From Roseburia sp. (GTDB lineage Bacteria > Bacillota > Clostridia > Lachnospirales > Lachnospiraceae), in assembly GCA_019421345.1 (NCBI GenBank), contig JAHZFL010000005.1, positions 1-64,000 of the forward strand: 64,000 nucleotides of DNA. The letters run 5' to 3'. Shown here piece after piece: positions 34,236 through 43,264 of the stretch. The number at the start of each line of letters is the position of its first letter. Position 1 is the stretch's first letter. The position numbers and the translations under genes are program-made. The notes under the pieces are model-generated. The model did not search any database and was not told the DNA's origin. It saw only the letters and a program-made list of their open reading frames with translations.

Positions 34236-36494
34236 GTGAATACGAAAAAACGCTGGATCATAGTCATTGGAGTACAGATGATTTTGCTTGCGCTTGGGAT
34301 CATGCAGGCGGTATATGCACAGAACCATTTAACGGAGGAAGTTTTTACGGGGGCGGCAGTGCCGGTGTATGCGCAAAAGCAGCAGGGCCCGGGCGAAACG
34401 ACGCTGGAATTAAAGCGTGGATCTTATGAGGTGGAGCTTACATATAAGGCACAGAATGAGACGATGTGTCAGCCGCTTATGCGGACGGCATACGGAGAGG
34501 ATTATGCGGATCAGGTGCTTCTCTTAAAGGAAGCGGAGCAAAAGACGTTTGAGCTGATGCTGTATCGGGATGTGACAGATTTTTATCTGCTGTCGGGAGA
34601 CGGGACTTTGCAGGTAGAGCAGCTTACGATCCGCCGAACGGCACGGTGGAACCGGATGCTATGTACAATGCTTGTGATCGGTATGCTGCTGGCAGATGCG
34701 TATTTTTGGCAGAAAAAGATGCGATTCTGGGAGAAGCTGTCGCCGGAAAAGAGAAGTGCTGCGGCAGCAGTCGCAGTCATCGGTGTTCTTGCCTCCTTGC
34801 CTTTATTTACAAACTATCTTTTAAACGGTGCGGACCTAAGCTTTCATCTGATGCGGATTGAGGGGATTGCGGAGGGGCTGCGGCAGGGAAGCTTTCCCGT
34901 AAAGATGCAGCCGCTGTGGGTCAATGATTACGGCTATCCCGTCTCTGTCATGTATGGGGATACGCTGCTGTATATACCGGCGATACTGACACTGTGCGGA
35001 TTTACGGTGCAGACAGCATATAAGCTGTATCTGTTTGGTATCAATCTTTTGACGGCTGCCGTGTCCTATCAATGTGCAAAAACGATCAGCAAAAGTACGA
35101 AGATCGGGATGATCGTCAGTTTGGTCTATACCCTCTCCGGCTACCGATTGACCAATGCGATCTACCGGGCGGCAATCGGGGAGATTACGGCAATGGCATT
35201 TCTGCCGCTCGTATTTTTGGGGCTATGGCAGATTTTCAGCCAAGAGGACGAGCGGGATGACAGGAAGCAAAGGCGCGGCGCGGGGCTTTTGATCATTGGA
35301 TATACAGGAATTTTGCAGTCCCATCTGTTAAGCTTTGAGATGGCGATTTTATGCTCGGTTCTCTATTGTCTCCTGCAGGGGAGACGGCTGCTGAAAAGCT
35401 TTCTGTTTTTGACAAAGACGGCGCTTTTGACAATCGGCGTGAATTTATTTTATCTTGTGCCGTTTCTTGATTATATGATGACACAGGATATGCATGTATT
35501 TTACGCCAAGAATGTGCATATGCAGGATACGGGACTGTTTCTGCCGCAGTTGATACAGATGTTTACCTACGGAGTGAGGGGAAGCAATAGCGGAATCATG
35601 GCGCCTGTTTCGTACGGGATCAGCGATGAGCTTGTCATTGGAATCGGTTTTCCCGCTGCGGTATTTATCCTACTGTATATGTGGGAGATTGTCGTTTATA
35701 AAAGAAAGCTGCTTGATGCATATGGTGTGGGCGAGGCTTTGCGGACAAAACAATTTTTCTGGATGGCGTTGGTTAGTCTTTGGATGAGCACCTACCTGTT
35801 TCCGTGGAGTATACCCGAGCATTTTCCGAAGCTTTCTACCATACTTGCGCCGTATCAGTTTCCGATGCGGTTTACGACGATGGCGCTGACGTTTGTCATT
35901 TTCCTTGGTGCATATGTCATGAAGAATTTGAGGATTCTGGTCGATGGAACGACAGCAAAAATTATGGTTGCCTGTTTGTGTCTGCTGGCAGTCTGTCATT
36001 TTCTTTTTTACAGCGGAATGCTGTTTGCGGTTCAGCAGCCGATCAAGGTTACCGGTGCGGGCGGACTGGATACGAGGAATGCGGTGATCACCGGAGAATA
36101 TCTGCTGGAAAATACCTATGCGGGCGCTGTCAATGACATGCGGCCGAAGGCAGACGAGGGAATCGTGCTTCATGAGTATGAGAAGGAAAAGGGCGTTATC
36201 ACACTTTCGGTGGAAAATACCGGCGGAAAGGACGGGTATGTCACTGTGCCGTTTTTTGCCTATAAGGGCTATCAGGCGAGGGATCATGCAAGCGGCGCGC
36301 AGATTCCGATTGACCATGATGGTCAGAATATCATGATGTTAAGGATTCCCGCAGATTACAGCGGAGAGATTACCGTATTTTTTCAAGAGCCGGTCTATTG
36401 GCGCATGGCGGAGGCTGTTTCACTGATTGTTTTTGGTGGAATCTTATTTTTTCAATATGCTCAAAAGAAAAATATAAGGATGAAAAAACGATGA
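34236..36494 (+). CDS. Large polytopic membrane protein, 6-pyruvoyl-tetrahydropterin-synthase-related type
   Basis: A 752-residue protein. Helix 1 (about 6-28) is followed by an external, probably beta-rich domain (about 29-135), then about ten helices and a final external region (about 600-725) before a last helix. GADLSFHLMRIEGIAEGLRQG, QPLWVNDYGYPVSVMYGD and YTLSGYRLTNAIYRAAIGE are the usual marks of the so-called PTPS-related membrane family, unrelated to pterin chemistry and thought to resemble GT-C transferases. The start is GTG 34236 after GAGGGGAA. The stop overlaps the next start as ATGA, implying joint production with the LTA-synthase-like enzyme. Function unproven. Confidence 0.75.
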   Translation: MNTKKRWIIVIGVQMILLALGIMQAVYAQNHLTEEVFTGAAVPVYAQKQQGPGETTLELKRGSYEVELTYKAQNETMCQPLMRTAYGEDYADQVLLLKEAEQKTFELMLYRDVTDFYLLSGDGTLQVEQLTIRRTARWNRMLCTMLVIGMLLADAYFWQKKMRFWEKLSPEKRSAAAAVAVIGVLASLPLFTNYLLNGADLSFHLMRIEGIAEGLRQGSFPVKMQPLWVNDYGYPVSVMYGDTLLYIPAILTLCGFTVQTAYKLYLFGINLLTAAVSYQCAKTISKSTKIGMIVSLVYTLSGYRLTNAIYRAAIGEITAMAFLPLVFLGLWQIFSQEDERDDRKQRRGAGLLIIGYTGILQSHLLSFEMAILCSVLYCLLQGRRLLKSFLFLTKTALLTIGVNLFYLVPFLDYMMTQDMHVFYAKNVHMQDTGLFLPQLIQMFTYGVRGSNSGIMAPVSYGISDELVIGIGFPAAVFILLYMWEIVVYKRKLLDAYGVGEALRTKQFFWMALVSLWMSTYLFPWSIPEHFPKLSTILAPYQFPMRFTTMALTFVIFLGAYVMKNLRILVDGTTAKIMVACLCLLAVCHFLFYSGMLFAVQQPIKVTGAGGLDTRNAVITGEYLLENTYAGAVNDMRPKADEGIVLHEYEKEKGVITLSVENTGGKDGYVTVPFFAYKGYQARDHASGAQIPIDHDGQNIMMLRIPADYSGEITVFFQEPVYWRMAEAVSLIVFGGILFFQYAQKKNIRMKKR

Positions 36495-38614
36495 TAAAAA
36501 TAAAGAAAAAAACGATGATGCTTGCGGCGGCAAATGCAATCTTTTTTCTGCTGATCGGTCTTTTGTGGTATTCGAGCGGTCAGATAAAGACAGAGCAACT
36601 GGAGTTTTGCGTAAATTACGGAGAGGATCATGCGAATGCAGAGGGAGGCACCTCCCAGCTATTTTATGCACAGAGCCAAGAACCGTTTTCAGAGGAGCGA
36701 TCGGTATTATGTAATATCAACGAGGGCGGCATGTATGTGCGGTTTGCGCTTCCAAGGCTTGATTTAGAGCATACGGATTTTCGCTTAGACCCATTTATGA
36801 ACGAGGATGATTTTTCGATTCGTTCGCTGGATGTATTCTATAAAAAGAAGCTGCTTTTCACTCTGCCGGAGGGGGAGTTTGTCAAATATGTAAAAGGAGT
36901 GGAAAATTGTGCGTTTTCCGCAACGGAGGACGGAGGCTTTTTTGAGGCAGACAATGAGGATGCACGCTTATATCTGGATGCGGAATTGAATCACAGGATT
37001 GTGCAGGAATACAAAGAGGGCATTGCGCCGAAAAAACAGAAGCTGCTGTTGTGGGCTGTCATCTTATTTTTATGGCTGGAGGCAGGAATGCTTCTCCTTC
37101 TAAGACACAGGGAGCGCGAGCCTGTCGCAATGACGAAAAGACATTTGCTTGCGGTTGTCATTGCAGATATTCTTCTGATTTTAGGAGCGGGGATCATTTA
37201 TGGCGCGGAATATCTGATGAGCCATTTTGGAAATGTCAGTATCGAGCAGCTTTTGTTTCAGATCCGAATGCCCTTAGAGGGAGCGAATGTATCGTCATTT
37301 CAGGAATTATTTTATGAACTGGGAGCGCTGGCATTTATCATTACATGCGCAGTGGTCGGAATAGATGTGTTGGTACGCCGTATGGGACAGAAAAGATGGT
37401 GTGCGCAGTGGATGTCGTCTCTGGGACTTGTGGCAGGAATCTATGGGATCGTCATTGCCGCAGAGCATTTTGATTTTGTTTCCTATTGGAAGTATGTGCA
37501 TGAGAAAACGACCTTTTATGAAGAAAATTATGTGGACGCCAAGGATGTGGCAATCAAATTTCCGGAGAAAAAGCGAAATTTGATCTATATTTATCTGGAA
37601 TCCATGGAAATGACTTATGCGTCCGCAGACGTCGGCGGAGCGATGGATGAGAATTACATACCGGAGCTGACCGATCTGGCAATGGAGAATATTGATTTTT
37701 CCGCAGAGGGCTGTTTAAACGGAGCATATTCCTTAAGCGGAACGACTTTTACAACGGCGGCGATTGTGGCAGATACATCAGGAACGCCGATCAATACCTC
37801 CTTAATGTCGAATGAAGCCGTGAATGCCTGGAACTACGGAGAAAAAAGTATTTTGCCGGGCGTGTGGACGTTGGGAGATGTTTTGCAGGAAGAAGGCTAC
37901 CGCCAAATGTTTTTGATCGGCTCCAACGGAGCATTCGGCGGGAGGGGCTCTTATATGAAGGCGCATGGAGGCTATGAGGTTAAGGATTATAATTCCGCTC
38001 TTGCAGAGGGAAGAATTCCCGAAGGCTATTATGTATGGTGGGGCTATGAGGATGAAAAATTGATCGCCTATGCGAAAGAAGAATTGCAAATGCTTGCAGA
38101 GGGAAACGAGCCGTTTAATTTTACAATGCTGACAGCAGACACACATTTTACTGACGGCTATTTGTGTCCGAGATGTGAGCAGCGCTATGAGGAACAGTAC
38201 AGCAATGTCATTGCTTGTTCGAGCAGGATGATTGCAGAGTTTGTTTCGTGGATTTTACAACAGGATTTTTATGAGAACACGACGATTATAATAGCCGGAG
38301 ACCATCCGACGATGGATTCGGGGTATATAGAACGCCGCAACGCACAAAATTTTGACAGGAGAGTTTATGTCACAATTATCCACCCGGCAGATGGGTGTAA
38401 AGAAAAGGAGCGGGAAAGAGACTATTCCACCTTTGACCTTTATCCGACGACGCTAGCGGCGCTTGGTGCGGAAATAGAAGGAGACCAATTAGGACTTGGC
38501 GTAAATTTGTTTTCCGGGAAAGAAACGTTATATGAGAAATACGGAAAAGATTATTTGGACGCTGAGCTGTTGAAATCGTCCAAATATTACGAGAAGCATT
38601 TCATGAGAGAGTGA
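36491..38614 (+). CDS. LTA-synthase/MdoB-like sulfatase-fold phosphotransferase
   Basis: A 707-residue membrane enzyme: helix 1 (about 10-28), an external domain of about 150 residues, four helices (about 180-320), then a sulfatase-fold catalytic domain outside the membrane. SLSGTTFTTA holds the likely Thr nucleophile (Thr418 or Thr419), and IIAGDHPTMDSGY carries metal ligands. Relatives move glycerol phosphate (or phosphoethanolamine) from phospholipid to a glycan or lipid acceptor. Inside this locus, decoration of the capsule with a phospho group is likely (inference). The external domain between helices 1 and 2 is unusual for LtaS, but the upstream neighbour has the same layout. ATG 36491 overlaps its stop. 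Confidence 0.8.
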   Translation: MIKIKKKTMMLAAANAIFFLLIGLLWYSSGQIKTEQLEFCVNYGEDHANAEGGTSQLFYAQSQEPFSEERSVLCNINEGGMYVRFALPRLDLEHTDFRLDPFMNEDDFSIRSLDVFYKKKLLFTLPEGEFVKYVKGVENCAFSATEDGGFFEADNEDARLYLDAELNHRIVQEYKEGIAPKKQKLLLWAVILFLWLEAGMLLLLRHREREPVAMTKRHLLAVVIADILLILGAGIIYGAEYLMSHFGNVSIEQLLFQIRMPLEGANVSSFQELFYELGALAFIITCAVVGIDVLVRRMGQKRWCAQWMSSLGLVAGIYGIVIAAEHFDFVSYWKYVHEKTTFYEENYVDAKDVAIKFPEKKRNLIYIYLESMEMTYASADVGGAMDENYIPELTDLAMENIDFSAEGCLNGAYSLSGTTFTTAAIVADTSGTPINTSLMSNEAVNAWNYGEKSILPGVWTLGDVLQEEGYRQMFLIGSNGAFGGRGSYMKAHGGYEVKDYNSALAEGRIPEGYYVWWGYEDEKLIAYAKEELQMLAEGNEPFNFTMLTADTHFTDGYLCPRCEQRYEEQYSNVIACSSRMIAEFVSWILQQDFYENTTIIIAGDHPTMDSGYIERRNAQNFDRRVYVTIIHPADGCKEKERERDYSTFDLYPTTLAALGAEIEGDQLGLGVNLFSGKETLYEKYGKDYLDAELLKSSKYYEKHFMRE

Positions 38615-38619
38615 GCGGT

Positions 38620-39501
38620 TTACCACCGCTTCCGGTATTCGGAAGCGGTGCAGCCCTCCATTTTTTTGAAAACCTTATTAAAATAGCTGGCGTCATCAAT
38701 GCCGCAGAGCCTTGCGATTTCCTCAATGGAGGAATTACTGTAGCGTAAAAGCTCTTTGGCGTTGGTGATTTTTTTTGTCAGAAGATACTGTATGATCGTT
38801 GTGCCGTATTCCCTTTTAAATTCGCGGGAAAGATAATATTTACTGATGAAAAACTGCTCTGCAAGCAGGTCGAGCGAGATGCTTTCCGTATAATGCTCAT
38901 CCAGATAGTGCAGAATATTTTCAAGCTTGCCGCTTAGCGCAGAGTCCGCCGCACTGTTCTCGTCCCCCTCGGTACAGATGATCGTCAGGATATTGACGAT
39001 CTGCTGCGCGGTCCGCAGGTCGGTATCGTCCGCAGGCGTTTCATGAAAATGGATAATTGACTGGATAGCGGCAGTCAGCTCCGCAAAATGTCCCGTGTGA
39101 AAATGCCATGTCTTCTGCTCCCGAAAGCAGGTATAGTAGGCGTCTGCCTGCGGACCGTAGAAATGAAGCCACATCAGCTCCCACGGATCGTTTTCACTGC
39201 TGATATGCGTGTATTCCTCCTTGCAGTCGAGGAAAAAGCAGTCCCCCGGATACGCGGGCACAGTCAACAGCGTTTCTGCTTTGTCACGGTAGGAAACCTT
39301 ACCGCTTCCCGACAGGACAATCAGGAACAGATAGGATTTTAAGCCGCTTCTGCGGCTTAAATGGGGCTTTAAGCTTTTGAGGTATCCTGCCTCCTGAATA
39401 TAGAAGAAGTTGGTTCTTGTAAAAGGGGCGGGCGTATTGATAACGCGGCGGGTGTTGGTAACTTCTGAGGTCTTATATTTCTCAAAAAACGAATCACGCA
39501 T
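38620..39501 (-). CDS. AraC-family transcriptional regulator
   Basis: A 293-residue regulator: an N-terminal cupin-like ligand-binding domain (about 30-170) and two C-terminal helix-turn-helix motifs (about 195-290) with SLDLLAEQFFISKYYLSREFK and SIEEIARLCGIDDASYFNKVFKK. Such proteins often sense a sugar or metabolite. The ATG read from 39501 follows AAGGAG at eight bases. It is divergent from gmd-fcl-manC, and two identical 10-bp repeats lie in the shared promoter region, suggesting it controls itself and perhaps GDP-fucose synthesis. The 3' end is five bases from the convergent LTA-synthase-like gene. Confidence 0.88.
   Translation of the reverse strand: MRDSFFEKYKTSEVTNTRRVINTPAPFTRTNFFYIQEAGYLKSLKPHLSRRSGLKSYLFLIVLSGSGKVSYRDKAETLLTVPAYPGDCFFLDCKEEYTHISSENDPWELMWLHFYGPQADAYYTCFREQKTWHFHTGHFAELTAAIQSIIHFHETPADDTDLRTAQQIVNILTIICTEGDENSAADSALSGKLENILHYLDEHYTESISLDLLAEQFFISKYYLSREFKREYGTTIIQYLLTKKITNAKELLRYSNSSIEEIARLCGIDDASYFNKVFKKMEGCTASEYRKRW
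38625..38649. other. Perfect hairpin at the junction of two convergent genes
   Basis: ACCGCTTCCG and CGGAAGCGGT form a perfect 10-bp stem with a five-base loop, within the last codons of the AraC gene and 11 bases after the stop of the LTA-synthase-like gene. No T-run follows on either strand, so it is more likely an RNA 3'-end stabiliser or weak two-way terminator. Confidence 0.4.
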
Positions 39502-39572
39502 AGCGGGCACTCCTTTGCAAAAAGAAAATGAAAAACCGGCTTGATGTGCCGGAAGTCGTTATAATCATAATA

Positions 39573-39603
39573 GCAATATAATACTATTTTTGGGCAATAT
39601 AAT
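39573..39603. promoter_or_regulatory. Two identical 10-bp direct repeats, candidate AraC-type operator
   Basis: GCAATATAAT occurs at 39573-39582 and again at 39594-39603, exactly 21 bp apart, i.e. two helical turns, as for the tandem half-sites of AraC-family regulators. The copies cover the -10 and touch the -35 of the regulator's own promoter. The second ends three bases before the -35 of the gmd promoter. Confidence 0.6.
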
Positions 39604-39606
39604 CAA
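39578..39606 (-). promoter_or_regulatory. Promoter of the AraC-family gene
   Basis: On the minus strand: TTGATT (39601-39606), 17-base spacer, TATTAT (39578-39583). A CCGGC/GCCGG hairpin (39536-39552) lies in the leader. Confidence 0.6.
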
Positions 39607-39635
39607 TTACCAAATCACAAAATTTAGACTATACT
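39607..39635 (+). promoter_or_regulatory. Promoter of gmd-fcl-manC
   Basis: TTACCA (39607-39612), 17-base spacer, TATACT (39630-39635). Its -35 box abuts the opposing -35 box with no gap. Confidence 0.6.
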
Positions 39636-39696
39636 AGACAGCGGCTTGAGAAAAAGAGATTGGCAAAATAATTATAGAAATAAAAGGAGAATCAAG

Positions 39697-40731
39697 ATGA
39701 GTAAAGCAGCATTGATTACAGGCGTAACCGGACAGGACGGAAGCTATCTGGCAGAGTTATTGTTGGAGAAAGGATATGAGGTACATGGAATGGTACGCCG
39801 TTCCTCGACCGAGAAAAGAGAGCGTATTGATCACTTGAATGATAATCCGCATTTTCATATTCATTACGGAGATCTGGCAGATTCCTTAAGTCTTGTAAAG
39901 ATCATCGGCTCCGTAAAACCGGATGAGATTTACAATCTTGCGGCGCAGTCCCATGTAGGCGTAAGCTTTGATGTGCCGGAGTATACGGCTGACGTGGTGG
40001 CGACCGGTGTGCTCCGCGTGCTTGAGGCAGTGCGTGTATGCGGCTTGGAGGCGACCTGCCGCATCTATCAGGCGTCTACCTCCGAGTTATACGGCAAGGT
40101 AGAAGAAGTTCCGCAGCGTGAGACAACCCCGTTTCACCCATACAGTCCGTACGCAGTGGCAAAGCAGTACGGTTTTTGGATCGTGAAGGAGTACCGCGAG
40201 GCTTACAACATGTTCTGCTGCTCCGGTATCTTATTTAACCATGAGTCCGAGCGCCGCGGAGAGACGTTTGTGACGCGTAAGATTTCCCTTGCGGCTGCGA
40301 GGATTGCACAGGGCAAGCAGGACACGCTGTATCTTGGAAACTTATCGTCCCTGCGTGACTGGGGGTATGCGAAGGATTATGTCGAGTGTATGTGGCTGAT
40401 CTTACAGAACGATAAGCCGGAGGACTTTGTGATCGCGACCGGAGAGCAGCATTCGGTGCGTGAGTTCTGCGAATATGCCTTCCGTGAGGCAGGCATTGAG
40501 CTGGAATTTCAGGGGGAAGGCATGGATGAGGTCGGCATCGACAAGGCAACAGGCAAGGTTGTGATCCGAGTGGCGGAGGAGTTTTATCGTCCGACCGATG
40601 TGGTGAATCTCTGGGGAGACCCGACGAAGGCAAAAACGGAGCTTGGCTGGAATCCGACAAAGACAACATTTGAGGAATTAGTAAAAATCATGGTAAGACA
40701 TGATATGGAACTGGTTGCAAAGGAAGGGTAA
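39697..40731 (+). CDS. gmd: GDP-mannose 4,6-dehydratase
   Basis: A 344-residue short-chain dehydrogenase/reductase that turns GDP-D-mannose into GDP-4-keto-6-deoxymannose, the first step toward GDP-L-fucose. The NADP-binding GVTGQDGSYLAE lies at the N-terminus, ASTSELYG supplies the catalytic Thr region, and the YxxxK pair is Tyr152/Lys156. The motif MVRRSST and the length are those of bacterial Gmd. ATG 39697 follows AAAGGAG; the frame opens further upstream but without a ribosome binding site. First gene of a three-gene operon; its product may also serve the aminotransferase at 15.7 kb. Confidence 0.95.
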   Translation: MSKAALITGVTGQDGSYLAELLLEKGYEVHGMVRRSSTEKRERIDHLNDNPHFHIHYGDLADSLSLVKIIGSVKPDEIYNLAAQSHVGVSFDVPEYTADVVATGVLRVLEAVRVCGLEATCRIYQASTSELYGKVEEVPQRETTPFHPYSPYAVAKQYGFWIVKEYREAYNMFCCSGILFNHESERRGETFVTRKISLAAARIAQGKQDTLYLGNLSSLRDWGYAKDYVECMWLILQNDKPEDFVIATGEQHSVREFCEYAFREAGIELEFQGEGMDEVGIDKATGKVVIRVAEEFYRPTDVVNLWGDPTKAKTELGWNPTKTTFEELVKIMVRHDMELVAKEG

Positions 40732-40760
40732 AGAGCAGACAAGACAGAAGGAGCGATAAC

Positions 40761-41702
40761 ATGGAAAAGGACGCAAAGATTTATGTGGCGGGACATCGGG
40801 GCATGGTTGGTTCCGCGATCATCCGCCGGTTGGAAAAAGAGGGCTGCCGCAATATTCTCACAAGAACGCATAAGGAGTTAAACCTCTGCCGCCAGAATGA
40901 GGTCGAGGAATTTTTTGCAAAGGAAAAGCCGGAGTATGTATTTCTGGCGGCGGCGAAGGTCGGCGGGATCATGGCAAACAGCGAAGCTTTGGCAGATTTT
41001 ATGTATGAAAATATGATGCTGGAGATGAACGTCATTCATGAGGCATGGAAGAATGGCTGTAAGAAGCTGCTGTTTCTCGGATCATCCTGCATCTACCCGC
41101 GCATGGCGCCGCAGCCGATGCCGGAGAGCTGTCTTTTGACGAGTGAGCTGGAAAAGACAAACGAGGCATATGCATTGGCAAAGATCAGCGGCTTAAAATA
41201 CTGTGAGTATTTAAATAAGCAGTACGGAACAGATTACATTTCCGTGATGCCGACAAATCTTTATGGGCCAAACGACAATTATCACCCGGAACACAGTCAT
41301 GTGCTTCCCGCGCTTATCCGCCGTTTTCATGAGGCGAAGGAGGCGGGACTTAAGGAAGTGACCTGCTGGGGAACGGGTACGCCGCTGCGGGAATTTTTGT
41401 ATGTGGATGACCTTGCGGACGCCTGCGTGTATCTGATGGATCATTACAGCGGAGACGAGACGGTCAACCTCGGTACAGGCAAGGAATTAACGATCAAAGA
41501 GCTGACTGAGATCGTGGCAAGGGTGATCGGCTATGAGGGAGAGATTCACTGGGATCCGAGCAAGCCGGACGGCACGCCAAGAAAGCTTTTGGATGTGAGC
41601 AAGCTTGAGAGACTCGGCTGGAGATATACGACAGAGCTGGAGGAGGGAATCCGACTTGCCTATGAGGACTTTTTAAATAACCCGATGCGTGCGGAGCGCT
41701 AA
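40761..41702 (+). CDS. fcl: GDP-L-fucose synthase
   Basis: A 313-residue epimerase/reductase that converts GDP-4-keto-6-deoxymannose to GDP-L-fucose with NADPH. The nucleotide-binding GHRGMVGSAI is near the N-terminus, FLGSSCIYPRMAPQPMPE is the family signature, and Tyr137/Lys141 form the catalytic YxxxK. It lies 29 bases after gmd with GAAGGAG upstream and 17 bases before manC. The product is the donor for the fucosyltransferase-like genes at 16.8, 20.7 and 25.5 kb. Confidence 0.95.
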   Translation: MEKDAKIYVAGHRGMVGSAIIRRLEKEGCRNILTRTHKELNLCRQNEVEEFFAKEKPEYVFLAAAKVGGIMANSEALADFMYENMMLEMNVIHEAWKNGCKKLLFLGSSCIYPRMAPQPMPESCLLTSELEKTNEAYALAKISGLKYCEYLNKQYGTDYISVMPTNLYGPNDNYHPEHSHVLPALIRRFHEAKEAGLKEVTCWGTGTPLREFLYVDDLADACVYLMDHYSGDETVNLGTGKELTIKELTEIVARVIGYEGEIHWDPSKPDGTPRKLLDVSKLERLGWRYTTELEEGIRLAYEDFLNNPMRAER

Positions 41703-41719
41703 AGATAAGGAGGAAAGCG

Positions 41720-43078
41720 ATGTATATTGTGTTACTGTCGGGAGGTTCTGGAAAACGCCTGTGGCCGCTTTCCAACGACCTTTGTTCCAAGCAGTATATC
41801 AAATTGATGAATCACGATACCTCACAGGAGACGGCGCAGGAGGGGAATGCAAAGTGCTCTATGCTGCAAAGGGTGTTCGGGCAGCTAAAAAATGCCGGGC
41901 TTGCGGAAAATACGATCGTCTGTGCCAGCGATGCGCAGGTCGAGATCATTGAGAGCCAGCTTGAGAGCGCTGTGGAGGTCGCCGTAGAGCCGATGCGACG
42001 CGATACGTTTCCGGCGGTCATGCTTTCCTGTGCTTACCTGCTGTCTAAAAAAGGTGCAAAACCGGACGATGTGGTGGCATTTCTTCCGGTAGACCCGTAC
42101 ACGACGGGAACGTTTTTCTCCTGTATCAAGCAACTGGGAGAGCAGATCGCAAAGACAGAGCAGACGATCGGGCTGCTCGGCGGCGTGCCGACCTATCCGT
42201 CCACGAAATACGGCTATATCGTGCCAAAGAAGGGCGAGGGAACATTTTTAGAGGTAGAAGGATTCCGTGAGAAACCGGATGAGGAGACGGCAGCGGAGCT
42301 TGTAAAGAGCGGCGCGCTCTGGAACTGCGGCGTGTTTTGCTTTACACTCTCGATGGCGCAGCAGTGGGTGGAGAAATACGGCGTCTGCATGGATTATGAC
42401 AGTCTGGCGGCAGATTACGAGAAGCTTCCGAAGAAAAGCTTTGACTATGAGGTGTTAGAACATTGGGAGCGTATCGGGGCGATGAAGTACAGCGACATGT
42501 GGAAGGACCTTGGCACATGGAACACGCTCACTGAGGAGATGAAGGAAAACAGCATCGGGGATGTGACATGGGATGATACCTGTGAAAACAGCCACGCGAT
42601 CAATGTGCTTGGCATTCCGCTTGTCGTGATGGGAGCAAAGAACATGGTCATTGCAGCGTCGCATGACGGAATCCTTGTGGCGGATAAGCATCAGAGCTCC
42701 TATATTAAGGATTGTCTGACACAGATTGAGGATACTTCCAAATATGAGGAGCGCCGCTGGGGTACGGTAAAAACGATCGACCGTGAGGAGGATGACGGCA
42801 GCAGGAGCGTGACTAAGCGCATCAAGGTGCTTGCCGGAAAGACGATGCCAAGACACAAGCATTGTAGGCATACGGAGACGCTCACCGTACTTTCCGGTAT
42901 GGGAAAGCTGCTGCTTGAAAATGCTAAGATTGACCTGATGGCAGGTGTGACCGTCAGCATTGCGGCGGGAAAGGAGCACAGCATCTGCGCAGTCGGCTCG
43001 GATCTAAAATGTATCGAGGTCAGTCTTGGAGATACGATCAATGATGAAATTGTGGTTGAGGAAAGAACTGTAGAGTGA
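41720..43078 (+). CDS. manC: Mannose-1-phosphate guanylyltransferase
   Basis: A 452-residue enzyme making GDP-mannose from mannose-1-phosphate and GTP. The pyrophosphorylase signature LLSGGSGKRLWPLS sits at residues 5-18, EPMRRDTFPAV and FREKPDEETA follow, and a C-terminal cupin (about 345-445: PRHKHCRHTETLTVLSG) resembles the phosphomannose-isomerase half of bifunctional ManC/AlgA proteins. Whether the cupin is active cannot be told. No phosphomannomutase is visible, so mannose-1-phosphate must come from elsewhere. It closes the GDP-fucose operon. Confidence 0.92.
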   Translation: MYIVLLSGGSGKRLWPLSNDLCSKQYIKLMNHDTSQETAQEGNAKCSMLQRVFGQLKNAGLAENTIVCASDAQVEIIESQLESAVEVAVEPMRRDTFPAVMLSCAYLLSKKGAKPDDVVAFLPVDPYTTGTFFSCIKQLGEQIAKTEQTIGLLGGVPTYPSTKYGYIVPKKGEGTFLEVEGFREKPDEETAAELVKSGALWNCGVFCFTLSMAQQWVEKYGVCMDYDSLAADYEKLPKKSFDYEVLEHWERIGAMKYSDMWKDLGTWNTLTEEMKENSIGDVTWDDTCENSHAINVLGIPLVVMGAKNMVIAASHDGILVADKHQSSYIKDCLTQIEDTSKYEERRWGTVKTIDREEDDGSRSVTKRIKVLAGKTMPRHKHCRHTETLTVLSGMGKLLLENAKIDLMAGVTVSIAAGKEHSICAVGSDLKCIEVSLGDTINDEIVVEERTVE

Positions 43079-43128
43079 AACAATCACCTACGGACAGAAA
43101 ATCGCAGAAGAAATACAAAAGAGAAAAG

Positions 43129-43189
43129 AAAAATCACAGAAAAGATAGCTTTCTGAAAAAAAATAGGTTATAATGGTTCGTGATTTTTT
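43129..43189 (+). terminator. Possible weak terminator after manC
   Basis: AAAAATCAC (43129-43137) pairs perfectly with GTGATTTTT (43180-43188), enclosing a small CAGAAA/TTTCTG hairpin. The large loops make it a weak candidate. Confidence 0.3.
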
Positions 43190-43190
43190 G

Positions 43191-43219
43191 TTGCCAAAAC
43201 AAATAAGAAGTGATATACT
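43191..43219 (+). promoter_or_regulatory. Promoter of the BlaI-like/M56 operon
   Basis: TTGCCA (43191-43196), exactly 17 bases, TATACT (43214-43219). Confidence 0.7.
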
Positions 43220-43233
43220 AATACGGACGTAGT
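43217..43233. promoter_or_regulatory. Candidate BlaI-type operator
   Basis: An interrupted palindrome ACTA-N9-TAGT (43217-43220, 43230-43233, with a central C-G-G match) overlaps the -10 box and the start site. It resembles the ACTACA...TGTAGT dyads bound by BlaI/MecI. Only the outer half-sites match, so this is tentative. Confidence 0.4.
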
Positions 43234-43264
43234 TGCACTGCGTGCGTAGGAAGGAGAATGATTT

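Noticed and set aside
36398..36490. 31-residue N-terminal extension of the LTA-synthase-like protein
   Set aside because: It lies inside the upstream gene, has no ribosome binding site, and would precede the natural first helix with an unrelated sequence.
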